This document shows positions 37,508 through 45,476 of a stretch of 47,075 nt of DNA, one piece after another. The stretch's first letter is position 1, and each line of letters begins with the position of its first letter. Under the pieces are notes generated by a model. The model was not told the origin of the DNA. It worked only from the letters and a program-made list of their open reading frames with translations, and searched no databases. Both the position numbers and the translations under genes were made by a program. Source of the DNA: Clostridia bacterium 41_269 (GTDB lineage Bacteria; Bacillota; DTU086); contig LGEZ01000017.1 in the NCBI GenBank assembly GCA_001508005.1, forward strand, positions 1 through 47,075. The letters run 5' to 3'.

Positions 37508-37967
37508 TGTTCAGCAGAAAGTGGAGCTGTCCTTTGATTATGAAGAGCTGATAAAAAAATGCGTAGAGGAGGTATGCAGAAGGGAAAAGGTGCCTGATAA
37601 CTGTAAGGTGGGAATAACGCTGATGGATGACGAAGGCATAAGGCTATTAAACAGGGATTTTAGAGGAATTGATGACCCCACGGATGTTTTATCTTTTTCC
37701 GCTATGGAGCGCGTGGAAGAAGAGCCGGAGATTTTTTACCAAAATGATGATGAAGGTCCTCTGGTTTTGGGAGACATTGTGATTTCAGTGGAAACAGCAG
37801 CAAGACAGGCTGAAGAATATGGGCACACTATGGAAAGGGAGCTTTCGTTTTTAGTTGTGCACGGTATGCTTCATCTTTTAGGATATGATCACGAGGATGA
37901 AATTTCAGAACAAAAGATGTTCAGCCTGCAGAGGGATATATTAAATCACTTGGGAATTCTAAGGTAG
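37488..37967 (+). CDS. ybeY: Endoribonuclease YbeY
   Basis: A 159-residue metalloendoribonuclease in 16S rRNA maturation and ribosome quality control. The zinc motif HGMLHLLGYDH places ligands at His125, His129 and His135; the conserved ADVLSFS-type segment appears as PTDVLSFSA. Starts at ATG 37488 inside the end of pgpH (20-base overlap) with GGGG upstream. The phoH-pgpH-ybeY-dgkA-era order matches other Firmicutes. Confidence 0.96.
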   Translation: MEITVNNVQQKVELSFDYEELIKKCVEEVCRREKVPDNCKVGITLMDDEGIRLLNRDFRGIDDPTDVLSFSAMERVEEEPEIFYQNDDEGPLVLGDIVISVETAARQAEEYGHTMERELSFLVVHGMLHLLGYDHEDEISEQKMFSLQRDILNHLGILR

Positions 37968-37977
37968 GGATTTATTT

Positions 37978-38352
37978 ATGATGAAAAGCAATACACTAAA
38001 AGAAAGCTTTATAAACGCCTGGGAAGGTTTAAAATATGCCGTAAAAACCCAGAAAAATATGCGTATTCATTTATCTGCAGCTTTTGTAGTGCTGCTTTTG
38101 AGCTGGCTTTTAAGCATCAATGCCAGGGATTTTCTCTATATAGTTTTTGCCATTTCCTTTGTGCTTTTTGCTGAAATGATCAACACTGCTGTTGAGAAAA
38201 CTGTGGATCTGTTTATGAGCACCTACCACCCCTTAGCAAAAACGGCGAAAAATGTTGCAGCTGGTGCTGTCTTAATTGCGACCATAAATGCAGTGATTGT
38301 GGGTTTAATTATTTTGGGAAAACCCTTACTACGGATACTAATTTCATTTTAA
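37978..38352 (+). CDS. dgkA: Diacylglycerol/undecaprenol kinase DgkA
   Basis: A 124-residue integral membrane kinase with three membrane helices. The family signature FAEMINTAVEKTVDLFM carries the catalytic Glu, and the N-terminal part GLKYAVKTQKNMRIH is typical. In Gram-positive bacteria the enzyme phosphorylates undecaprenol for lipid-carrier recycling. Two adjacent ATG codons (37978, 37981) are possible. Confidence 0.94.
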   Translation: MMKSNTLKESFINAWEGLKYAVKTQKNMRIHLSAAFVVLLLSWLLSINARDFLYIVFAISFVLFAEMINTAVEKTVDLFMSTYHPLAKTAKNVAAGAVLIATINAVIVGLIILGKPLLRILISF

Positions 38353-38427
38353 AAAATTTTGTTTTGGAAATATAACCTTTTGGATTTATAAACTTTTGTC
38401 ATATTTGTATGGGAACATTATGAGGGA

Positions 38428-39516
38428 GTGAAGGGGAAATTGATTGAGGCGAAGTTTAAAAAAGAAAACTTTATAAACAAATTTTTACCTGCAATTATAT
38501 TTTTTATGATGCTTATTCTCATACTTAATTCCCTTCTTCTTGCTAGAACACTGGGTTATATTGATCTGCCGGGAGAAATGGACAGACTTGAAGTGGCGCG
38601 AAAGGCAGCTGAAATGACAGTGGCGTATTTAGAACAGAAGGCTAAAGATGCCATGGTCTACGATAATGCTGCGGTAAGAGAAGTTCTAGCTCAGCTAAAA
38701 TTTGAGCTGGAGAAAGCCAGCACACCGGAAGAAATTATTGAAGTTCAGAGTACATACGGAGAAAAGGTAAGGGAAGTTATAGAAAGGGAGCTGGATAATA
38801 AAAGAAATGAGGCTGTGCTGGACATCATTAATAAAGATGCAAATGTAAAAAAATTCAATGGGGAAACCATCATAGATATAAGCAAAATAGAGGGTAAAGG
38901 AGTTGTGGTAGAAGATAGGGCAGGGATTTTGTCTGAAAATACCATAAATATGCTTAAGCAGAACGAACTGCTGACAAAGGGTGTTTGGCCTTTAATTGAG
39001 GTTAGGGTATACAAAGGTAGGGCTGAGATAATAACGTCTAGAACTCTTATTGACAGGCTGAAGCAGTATGAAAAGGAAATTGAAAACTTTAGGACAAAGC
39101 TGCAGGAGCTGAGAGTTGCAGCTGGATATACAGAGCTGACAGGTTCAGGAATTACTGTAAGAATGTATGATGCAGAAGAAGGATACAGTAGCATTGATAT
39201 TGTTCATGATAGGGATGTAAGAGATATAGTAAATGAGCTGTTTGCTGCAGGGGCTAAAGGAGTTTCTGTGGGGGGGCAGCGCTTGGTAGCTAATTCTTCC
39301 ATCAGATGTGCGGGTCCAGTAATATTGGTTAATCAGCAGCCCATAACTGTTAACCCCATTGTAATACAAGCTGTTGGGGATCCCGATGTTTTAGCCAGCA
39401 GCTTAGATCTCATCAGGTCTCAGCTTAAAGAGTTCGGCATAAGGGTTGATATTTCTAAGGAGAAGCAGATAAAGCTTCCTGCATTCAAGGAAAAGAACAG
39501 CTATGCGGAGGAATAA
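38428..39516 (+). CDS. DUF881 family membrane-anchored coiled-coil protein
   Basis: A 362-residue protein with an N-terminal membrane helix (LPAIIFFMMLILILNSLLLA), a long charged region of about 200 residues, a coiled coil (LKQYEKEIENFRTKLQELR), and a C-terminal DUF881 domain (LTGSGITVRMYDAEEG, IVHDRDVRDIVNELFAAGAKGVSVGGQRL, CAGPVILVNQQP, IQAVGDPDVLASSL). DUF881 proteins such as YlxW usually sit near division genes. The middle region (about 60-200) is extra compared with the short form. GTG 38428 follows GAGG closely; TTG 38440 is possible. Ends two bases before cdd. Confidence 0.8.
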   Translation: MKGKLIEAKFKKENFINKFLPAIIFFMMLILILNSLLLARTLGYIDLPGEMDRLEVARKAAEMTVAYLEQKAKDAMVYDNAAVREVLAQLKFELEKASTPEEIIEVQSTYGEKVREVIERELDNKRNEAVLDIINKDANVKKFNGETIIDISKIEGKGVVVEDRAGILSENTINMLKQNELLTKGVWPLIEVRVYKGRAEIITSRTLIDRLKQYEKEIENFRTKLQELRVAAGYTELTGSGITVRMYDAEEGYSSIDIVHDRDVRDIVNELFAAGAKGVSVGGQRLVANSSIRCAGPVILVNQQPITVNPIVIQAVGDPDVLASSLDLIRSQLKEFGIRVDISKEKQIKLPAFKEKNSYAEE

Positions 39517-39518
39517 AA

Positions 39519-39905
39519 ATGGGTTTTAATGTTGAGAAGCTTATTGAGGAGGCAGAAAGGGCTCGAAGACAGGCTTATGCTCCCTATTCCAATTTTTCTG
39601 TGGGCTGTGCGGTGCTTGGATCTACGGGCAGAATCTACAGGGGATGTAATGTTGAAAATGCTTCCCTATCCCTATCTCTGTGTGCAGAAAGGGCTGCGGT
39701 TGCCAATGCCCTTTGTGCTGGAGAAAAGGAGATTTTGGCTATTGCGGTTATTTCTGATTCCAATGAGCTCTGCAGACCCTGCGGTGCCTGCAGGCAGTTC
39801 ATAATGGAATTTGGAGAAAATATAATCGTAATAATGGCTGACAAAGAAAGGAAATATGAAGTAAGAAAAGTCAAAGATCTTCTTCCCATACCCTTTAAGT
39901 TTTGA
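39519..39905 (+). CDS. cdd: Cytidine deaminase
   Basis: A 128-residue tetrameric-type enzyme converting cytidine and deoxycytidine to uridine forms in pyrimidine salvage. Catalytic CAE is at Cys55-Glu57 (SLCAERAAVANA), and the zinc-binding PCGACRQF has Cys88 and Cys91. YAPYSNFSVGCAVL and GCNVENAS bind substrate. ATG 39519 has GGAGGAA upstream. Placed between dgkA and era as in Bacillus, but separated from dgkA by the DUF881 gene. Confidence 0.96.
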   Translation: MGFNVEKLIEEAERARRQAYAPYSNFSVGCAVLGSTGRIYRGCNVENASLSLSLCAERAAVANALCAGEKEILAIAVISDSNELCRPCGACRQFIMEFGENIIVIMADKERKYEVRKVKDLLPIPFKF

Positions 39906-39935
39906 AAAGCTTTTTTACCTGTGGGGTGAGTTTTT

Positions 39936-40829
39936 TTGGAGAAAGAATTTAAATCCGGTTTTGTAAGTATAATAGGCAGACCTAATGTGGGTAAATCCAC
40001 CCTTTTGAACAGTTTGGTGGGGACTAAAGTAGCAATTATGTCTGATAAACCTCAGACTACTCGTAACAAAATAAGGGGTATTTTAAGCACTGAAGATTAT
40101 CAAATAATCTTTATTGATACGCCGGGAATACATAAGCCCAGACATAAGCTTGGTGAATATATGGTTGCCTCTGCTGTAAATTCCCTTGAAGAAGTGGATC
40201 TAATTCTTTTTATGGTTGATGTATCGGAAGAAATAGGTCCTGGCGATGAATACATTATAAATATTTTGAAAAAAGTAAGCACTCCAGTTTTTCTGGTTAT
40301 AAACAAAATTGATCTAGTAAAGAAAACAAAAATTATGGAGAAAATAATTTCATTAACCTCAAAATTTGATTTTGCTGAGGTGGTGCCTGTTTCTGCTGCT
40401 ACTCGAGAAAATCTGGAAACTCTTTTAAAGTTGATTGTTCAGTATATGCCCCAAGGTCCCAAGTATTATCCTGATGATATGGTAACTGATAATCCTGAGA
40501 GGTTCATAATTGAGGAGATTATAAGGGAAAAGGTTTTAAAAACCACTAGGGATGAGGTTCCCCATTCAGTAGCGGTTCAGGTAGAAGAGCTGAACAACAA
40601 AGAAGACTTAACTTATATAAGGGCAACAATATATACGGAAAAGGATTCTCAAAAGGGTATTATCATTGGAAGCAAAGGGCAAAAGCTTAAAGAAATTGGC
40701 AGAGAAGCTCGTTTGGAAATTGAAAATCTTTTTGGAAATAAGGTCTACCTTGATCTGTGGGTAAAAGTTAAAAAGGATTGGCGTAAGAAAGAGGGTGCTC
40801 TGCATCAGTTTGGCTATTATTTGGATTAA
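39936..40829 (+). CDS. era: GTPase Era
   Basis: A 297-residue GTPase needed for 16S rRNA processing and 30S assembly. G1 is GRPNVGKST at 14-22, then KPQTTRNKIRGI (G2), DTPGIHKPRHKLG (G3), NKIDLVKK (G4) and SAATRENL (G5). The C-terminal KH domain shows GIIIGSKGQKLKEIGREAR. TTG 39936 follows GGGGTGAG at 39923-39930. Confidence 0.97.
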   Translation: MEKEFKSGFVSIIGRPNVGKSTLLNSLVGTKVAIMSDKPQTTRNKIRGILSTEDYQIIFIDTPGIHKPRHKLGEYMVASAVNSLEEVDLILFMVDVSEEIGPGDEYIINILKKVSTPVFLVINKIDLVKKTKIMEKIISLTSKFDFAEVVPVSAATRENLETLLKLIVQYMPQGPKYYPDDMVTDNPERFIIEEIIREKVLKTTRDEVPHSVAVQVEELNNKEDLTYIRATIYTEKDSQKGIIIGSKGQKLKEIGREARLEIENLFGNKVYLDLWVKVKKDWRKKEGALHQFGYYLD

Positions 40830-40834
40830 TTTTG

Positions 40835-40863
40835 TTGACAGGGGATATAAAAATTGGTACTTT
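40835..40863 (+). promoter_or_regulatory. mgtE promoter
   Basis: TTGACA (40835-40840), 17-base spacer, TACTTT (40858-40863). The predicted transcript begins near 40870, giving mgtE a leader of about 120 bases. Confidence 0.6.
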
Positions 40864-40893
40864 TTAAAAGGAAATTATCAGGGGGTGTATTTT

Positions 40894-40926
40894 GTGGAAG
40901 GTATCCCTGGTTTCCGTCTAAAGTGA
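40894..40926 (+). CDS. Possible 10-aa leader peptide upstream of mgtE
   Basis: GTG 40894 begins a frame encoding MEGIPGFRLK and ending at TGA 40924-40926, with GGGGGTG six bases upstream. TTG 40892 gives another short frame (MWKVSLVSV). A good binding site on a very short frame just before a switch-like RNA structure suggests a regulatory leader peptide; no homologue is known to me. Confidence 0.4.
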   Translation: MEGIPGFRLK

Positions 40927-40932
40927 TAAGGC

Positions 40933-40984
40933 TCCCAGGGGCTGTCCTATAGGTTGAGATGCTCCTGGGGAAGGGAGTGTCTCA
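40933..40984 (+). promoter_or_regulatory. Switch-like leader structure of mgtE
   Basis: Helix A: CCCAGGGGC (40934-40942) pairs with GCTCCTGGG (40961-40969). Helix B: TGAGATGCTCC (40955-40965) pairs over 11 positions, two of them G-T, with GGAGTGTCTCA (40974-40984). They share 40961-40965 and cannot coexist. Helix B covers the AAGGGAG binding site of mgtE, so it is the off state by inference. I do not see the conserved core of the ykoK/M-box magnesium riboswitch. Confidence 0.55.
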
Positions 40985-40989
40985 AAAGG

Positions 40990-42348
40990 ATGATCCAGAA
41001 CAAGCAGGAAATAATTCAGCTGCTTCTAAAGTACTTGGAGGAACAAAACCACGATAAAATACAAGAGTTTTTGGAAAAATATCAGCCGGCAGATATAGCA
41101 GAGATATTAAAGGATATGGATGCTGCTGAACGGGGGAAGATATTTAAGCTGCTGGATAAAGGGGCTGCGGCACTGGTTTTGGATATGCTGGATATAGGAA
41201 CCATTACCTCCCTTTTGGAAACATTGGGTCCCCAATACATTGCTGAAATTTTAAATGAAATGTCTTCCGATGATGCAGCGGATCTTTTAGGGCATTTCCC
41301 TGAGGAGCTTAGGAATACACTGCTGGGCCTTATGCAGGCAGAAGATGCCGGTGAGGTTCAGGGGCTTTTAGAGTATGATATTGAAAGCGCCGGCGGTATA
41401 ATGACAACGGAATATGTAGCCATTCCCAAGGATATTACAGCCGGCAAAGCCATTGAAATTTTGCGAAAAACTGCTCCCGATGCTGAGACCATTTATTATG
41501 TTTACGTTGTTGATTCCCAAAATAGACTTGTGGGAGTAATTTCCCTTAGGGAGCTTATAGTTGCTGACCCTGATACACTGATAGAAGATATAATGCATAA
41601 AAAGGTGATCAGCGTTTCTGTTGATATGGATCAGGAAGAAGTGGCAGAAGTGGTTTCAAAATATGACTTTTTAGCTGTACCCGTTGTGGATCATGATAAC
41701 AGGCTAGTGGGAATTATTACAGTTGACGATGTTATTGATGTTATTTATGATGAAGCATCAGAGGATATTTTTCGCTTAGGTGGAAGCACTGAACTTGTTG
41801 ATGATTATGTTGGAACAAGAATCAGCCGAGCGCTTAAATCAAGGCTGCCGTGGCTTTCTGTGACCATGCTGGAAGGAATAATAGCTGGACAGGTGTTGCG
41901 GGGACTCGAAAACGAACTGAGGGCTGTTGTGGCATTGGCTTTTTTTATACCTCTCCTAACAGGTATGGGTGGTAATGTAGGTACCCAATCTGCAACTGTT
42001 ACCGTTCGAGGACTTGCTACAGGAGATATTGACGAAAATAATGTGCTTTCAGTGATTTTTAGGGAACTTTTAACAGGAGTTCTCCTGGGGATAATAAACG
42101 GCATTCTTGTGGGCAGCATTGCATGGGTGTGGCAGAAAAATGCAGTGTTGGGCTTCATTGTGGGACTGGCAATGGTTGGAAATATGACCATCGCTGCTCT
42201 GATGGGCGCCCTTGTTCCCCTTACTTTTAAGAAAGTTGGAATTGATCCCGCAGTTGCTTCTGCTCCCTTTATAACAGCTTCCATAGACATCACCGGCCTG
42301 CTGATATATTCCACCCTGGCAAGATTATTTATTGGTTTTCTGCTCTAA
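40990..42348 (+). CDS. mgtE: Magnesium transporter MgtE
   Basis: A 452-residue magnesium channel. The N-terminal superhelical MgtE_N domain (about 10-125; LSSDDAADLLGHFPEEL-type EMSSDDAADLL) is followed by two CBS domains (about 130-260; YVYVVDSQNRLVGVISLREL, FLAVPVVDHDNRLVGIITVDDVIDV), a plug helix, and five membrane helices (about 285-452; MGGNVGTQSATVTVRGLA). ATG 40990 is chosen over a non-ATG start at 40954 that lies inside the leader hairpins. It is not part of the Bacillus order between era and recO. Confidence 0.95.
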   Translation: MIQNKQEIIQLLLKYLEEQNHDKIQEFLEKYQPADIAEILKDMDAAERGKIFKLLDKGAAALVLDMLDIGTITSLLETLGPQYIAEILNEMSSDDAADLLGHFPEELRNTLLGLMQAEDAGEVQGLLEYDIESAGGIMTTEYVAIPKDITAGKAIEILRKTAPDAETIYYVYVVDSQNRLVGVISLRELIVADPDTLIEDIMHKKVISVSVDMDQEEVAEVVSKYDFLAVPVVDHDNRLVGIITVDDVIDVIYDEASEDIFRLGGSTELVDDYVGTRISRALKSRLPWLSVTMLEGIIAGQVLRGLENELRAVVALAFFIPLLTGMGGNVGTQSATVTVRGLATGDIDENNVLSVIFRELLTGVLLGIINGILVGSIAWVWQKNAVLGFIVGLAMVGNMTIAALMGALVPLTFKKVGIDPAVASAPFITASIDITGLLIYSTLARLFIGFLL

Positions 42349-42457
42349 TCAGATATGGAAAAATAACGCCAGTATAGCTTAAAAATAAAAGAGCTACCCT
42401 AACTATTAACAAAAATATTTAATAATTTTCTTTATTTATTAAGGGGTGGTGGGTTTT

Positions 42458-42604
42458 ATGGGTATCAGCGATGCATTATGGAGTATTTTTGAAAATACCG
42501 GTCATATTGGGGCTTATCTTCTTTATAAGGATTATAAGCGTTTAGAATGCGGGAATAATCAGGAGGATGAAGCTGATTTTGATGACGGTACCCTTAACTG
42601 CTGA
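42458..42604 (+). CDS. yqzL: YqzL family small protein
   Basis: A 48-residue protein: MGISDALWSIFENTGHIGAYLLYKDYKRL followed by an acidic tail (EDEADFDDGT). Short proteins with the pattern W-x-x-F-x-x-TG-x-I-x-x-YLLYK are found between era and recO in Bacillus (YqzL), and the position agrees. ATG 42458 follows AGGGGTGG. Function is unknown. It ends 17 bases before the recO coding region. Confidence 0.8.
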   Translation: MGISDALWSIFENTGHIGAYLLYKDYKRLECGNNQEDEADFDDGTLNC

Positions 42605-42621
42605 GGGGAGGAGGGGAAAAT

Positions 42622-43392
42622 ACGGGAAAGCTTTTAAAAACCCAAGGCATTGTACTGCACAGTTTAAAATATGGAGAAGCTGATGTTATAATTACACTGT
42701 TTGGGAGAAAAACGGGCAAAATAAGTGCAGTAGTTAAAGGTGCAAGGAAACCCAAAAGCTCCATGCGGGGAACGGTTCAGCTTTTTAATTACGGCTATTA
42801 TCTTTTATACAAGGGGAAGAGTCTTTATACAGCTGTCCAGTGTGAAACGGTGGAACCTTTTGTTCCCTTAAGGGAACAGCTTTTAAAACTTGCTTATGCT
42901 TCTTACATTTCTGAACTTCTTACCCACATAATGCCCCATGAGGAGGTAAATCCTGCTGCCTTTGATCTGCTGCTGTCCTCTCTAAAATTAATTTCCGATG
43001 AAAATGAAGTGCTGGGAGCGCGGTATTTTGACATAAATTTGATGAAAATTTCAGGATTTTTTCCAAGACTTTTATCCTGTGTGGTTTGTGCTAAAAATGT
43101 ACTCAATGATAGGGGTACCATTGTATTCACTGCTTCTAAAGGAGGCGTTCTCTGTTCCCAATGTTCCCAGAATGAGGATGAAGGAATTCCCGTCAGCCGA
43201 GGAACCCTTGTTCTTACAAATCGCCTTTCGTCTATGGAGCCGGATTTTTTGAAAAAACTGAAAATAGCTCCGCAATTTTATGAAGAAATGGCTGAGATTA
43301 CAAAGGAATTTTGGAAGTTTATATTGGAAAGAGAGTTAAAAACCTTAAACTTTATTAATAATGTCAAAGATATGAATAAAAAAGAACGTTAA
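42622..43392 (+). CDS. recO: DNA repair protein RecO, with non-canonical ACG start
   Basis: RecO loads RecA with RecF and RecR during recombinational repair. Reading from 42622 gives the whole family sequence: OB fold (GKLLKTQGIVLHSLKYGEAD, ITLFGRKTGKISAVVKGARKPKS), helical domain, and a zinc site CVVC (153/156) with CSQC (178/181). No ATG, GTG or TTG lies in frame between the upstream stop and ATG 42763, which would delete the OB fold. GGAGGAGGGG at 42609-42616 is spaced correctly for ACG 42622, so either ACG is used or an ATG was lost by mutation or sequencing error. The stated start is therefore inferred. Confidence 0.85.
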   Translation, partial: TGKLLKTQGIVLHSLKYGEADVIITLFGRKTGKISAVVKGARKPKSSMRGTVQLFNYGYYLLYKGKSLYTAVQCETVEPFVPLREQLLKLAYASYISELLTHIMPHEEVNPAAFDLLLSSLKLISDENEVLGARYFDINLMKISGFFPRLLSCVVCAKNVLNDRGTIVFTASKGGVLCSQCSQNEDEGIPVSRGTLVLTNRLSSMEPDFLKKLKIAPQFYEEMAEITKEFWKFILERELKTLNFINNVKDMNKKER

Positions 43393-43428
43393 TAGGGAAA
43401 AAAAACTTGAAAGGAGTGAGCAGTATAA

Positions 43429-43848
43429 ATGACAGAAGAATACCTGCAGAAAATAGAGGTAATTAGGGAAAGGTTGGGAGTTTCTTATAAAGAGGCAAAG
43501 GAAGCGTTGGATCAGGCAGGGGGAGATGTGGTACAGGCCATAGTCAATCTAGAAGAAAAGGGAAAAGAAGCTTTGGAAAAAAATGAACTGGGTAAAAAGC
43601 TTTTTGCCCGAATAAAGTCCATAATTCAAAAGGGAAATGCGACCAAAATAAAAGTCAAAAAGGACGATAATGTGGTTTTGGAGATTCCTGCCACGTTGGG
43701 AGCTCTGGGCGTTCTGGGAATGCTTATGAGTGCAGAATTTGCTATTATTGCAGGGCTTGGATCCGTTGCTGCCATGCTCAATGAATATACCTTGGAAATC
43801 GAGAAGAAAGATGGGACCATTGAAGAGGCAAAGATAGATGATGCATGA
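43429..43848 (+). CDS. UBA/TS-N plus DUF4342 domain protein
   Basis: A 139-residue protein. Residues 1-45 form a UBA-like TS-N helix bundle (IEVIRERLGVSYKEAKEALDQAGGDVVQAIVNLE). Residues 55-135 match DUF4342 (LFARIKSIIQKGNATKIKVKKDDNVVLEIPATLGALGVLGML... LEIEKKDGTIEEA), with a hydrophobic hairpin. The combination is widespread in Clostridia; the biochemical role is unknown. ATG 43429 follows AAAGGAGTGA, and a terminator follows the gene. Confidence 0.85.
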   Translation: MTEEYLQKIEVIRERLGVSYKEAKEALDQAGGDVVQAIVNLEEKGKEALEKNELGKKLFARIKSIIQKGNATKIKVKKDDNVVLEIPATLGALGVLGMLMSAEFAIIAGLGSVAAMLNEYTLEIEKKDGTIEEAKIDDA

Positions 43849-43871
43849 CTTGGAATCTGATGCAGGTTGCT

Positions 43872-43901
43872 GCCCCTATCTTGCGGGGCTCTGATTTTTT
43901 A
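43872..43901 (+). terminator. Terminator of the recO/DUF4342 unit
   Basis: GCCCC (43872-43876) and GGGGC (43885-43889) with an eight-base loop, followed by TCTGATTTTTT. Confidence 0.7.
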
Positions 43902-43995
43902 ACAAAAAGTAAATTTTTAATTTTAAAATGCAGCATCTTTAAAATTAATGATGAAATAGTTGCAAAGCTGTAATTAATTATGGAGGCAGGGCCTG

Positions 43996-44510
43996 TTGAA
44001 AAGAATTGAGGCAGAAGAATTGAGGCCCGGTATGAAGCTGGCTCTTCCCATTAGATGCCCCATGTCTTATAAAATCCTGTTAAATGCTGGAACAGTACTT
44101 ACTGCTGGTCAAATTGAGAGGATTAAAAATCTCAGCCCAAAAGAAATTTTCATCAGTACTTCAAAGTATTCCTATCACCCGGCTAAAATGCTGTTTTTTG
44201 AGGCAGTGGAGGCGCTGGATAAAGTTTATTCTGATTTTTTTGGATAAGAGGCATGCCCAATTAAAACCCCTTAAGAACACAGCATAAAATAAAATTTAGA
44301 AAAAGATGCTCAGATTCTTTTAAATCTTGCTTTATTGAACAACGCTGATAGTTATTCCTTAAGCCACTGCGTCAATGTATGTGTTTATTCTCTTTTCATT
44401 GGGCAGAAAATGAATTTAAGCAAAACGAAATTAATAGAATTGGGGTTAGGGGTACTGCTTCATGATGATATAGGAAAGGCTTTGGTGCCTATAGAATTTA
44501 TTTATCTGAA
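43996..44510 (+). pseudogene. Broken HD-GYP domain protein
   Basis: Frame 43996-44247 (TTG start, GGAGG upstream) encodes the N-terminal domain typical of HD-GYP proteins (RIEAEELRPGMKLALPI... NAGTVLTAGQIERIKNLSPKEIFI). After in-frame stops from 44245, the same frame resumes from about 44305 with DAQILLNLALLNNADSYSLSH, CVNVCVYSLFIGQKM and GVLLHDDIGKALVP. The active-site motif reads HDDIGK instead of HDIGK, an in-frame insertion of one GAT. The gene is cut off soon after, before the GYP part, and joined to unrelated sequence near 44500. Confidence 0.82.
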
Positions 44511-44762
44511 ACTCAGGATTACCGATTGCTTATTCCTGCAAGAAATTATTACAGGAATATTTTTTTACGCAGTGTTTTGAAGTCAGCGGCTTTCTTAAAT
44601 TACCAGAAAAAATATAATGAAGCTGAATTATTATACGAGAATGCTTTAAAATTTGATCCCTTTGATGAAGATTTAAATTATATGTATATCAATATTTTGG
44701 CAAAGCAGAAAAAGCAAAGCCAGTCCATAAAACATATCATGGAGAACATTGGATTTATCTAA
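44500..44762 (+). pseudogene. C-terminal fragment of a SARP/BTAD-type regulator
   Basis: In a different frame from the HD-GYP remnant, this stretch encodes LSETQDYRLLIPARNYYRN, IFLRSVLKSAAFLNYQKKYNEA and ALKFDPFDEDLNYMYINILA. That is a tetratricopeptide-like pattern matching the end of bacterial transcriptional activation (BTAD) domains. There is no DNA-binding domain and no convincing start; the only start codon in frame is TTG 44526. It is best read as the surviving 3' end of a regulator fused by deletion to the preceding pseudogene. Confidence 0.65.
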
Positions 44763-44786
44763 AACATAATTTTTAAGGAGGAGAGA

Positions 44787-45476
44787 ATGAAAAATATTAA
44801 AAGTACTGTAGTGGAAGTACTCCTGGCTGTCCTACCTGTAACTGTTATTGTAATTATCCTTCAGATTTTACTGCATTTACCCTTAGAGCTTATGATTCAA
44901 TTTTTAATTGGAGCAGCAATGATTTCCGTTGGTCTCATTCTTTTTTTATTGGGTGTGCGTATTGGACTGTTGGAAATAGGTGAAGCCATTGGTGCTGCCC
45001 TTCCTCAGACGGGTAAAGTATGGATTCTGGTTCTTTTTGGTTTTCTCTTGGGTACAGTTGTTACTGTTGCAGAGCCTGACGTAAGGGTGCTGGCTACTCA
45101 AGTAGATGCTGTATCAGGAGGAGCTATACCCAAAAACCTTTTAATAATAACAGTGGGGCTGGGTGTGGGAATTTTTGTTGCTCTTGCCATATTTCGAGTT
45201 ATCCTTAATATTCCCCTTAAATACATTCTATTGGTAAGCTACACCCTTGTTCTTATACTTGCTGCCCTAGCACCTGCTGAATTTGCAGCAGTATCCTTGG
45301 ATGCTGGGGGTGTGACCACTGGTCCCCTTACAGTACCCTTTATTATTTCCCTGGGGATTGGGGTTGCTTCGGTTATGGGTGGAAGAAGTGCATCGGCTGA
45401 TGGTTTTGGATATGTTGCTCTGGGCTCCATAGGTCCGATTTTGGCTGTACTGCTGTTGGGGGTGATTTATGGTTGA
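44787..45476 (+). CDS. DUF1538 membrane protein, first of a pair
   Basis: A 229-residue integral membrane protein with about seven helices. Motifs shared with its neighbour: AEPDVRVLA (about 93-101), SGGAIPKNLL, LDAGGVTTGPLTVPF (about 170-184) and the C-terminal GSIGPILAVLLLGVIYG. These define DUF1538, whose members are thought to be transporters or channels of unknown substrate. ATG 44787 follows AAGGAGGAG. It overlaps the next gene by four bases, and a double P-II protein follows, so the three genes look like one transport-and-sensor unit. Confidence 0.9.
   Translation: MKNIKSTVVEVLLAVLPVTVIVIILQILLHLPLELMIQFLIGAAMISVGLILFLLGVRIGLLEIGEAIGAALPQTGKVWILVLFGFLLGTVVTVAEPDVRVLATQVDAVSGGAIPKNLLIITVGLGVGIFVALAIFRVILNIPLKYILLVSYTLVLILAALAPAEFAAVSLDAGGVTTGPLTVPFIISLGIGVASVMGGRSASADGFGYVALGSIGPILAVLLLGVIYG

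Noticed and set aside
40870-40990. M-box (ykoK) magnesium riboswitch before mgtE
   Set aside because: Only a short GGCTCC-like and TGTCCTAT-like resemblance; the leader is too short and the conserved three-helix core is not visible.
41805-42314. 169-codon minus-strand frame opposite mgtE
   Set aside because: It is antisense to the conserved membrane domain of mgtE and has no binding site.
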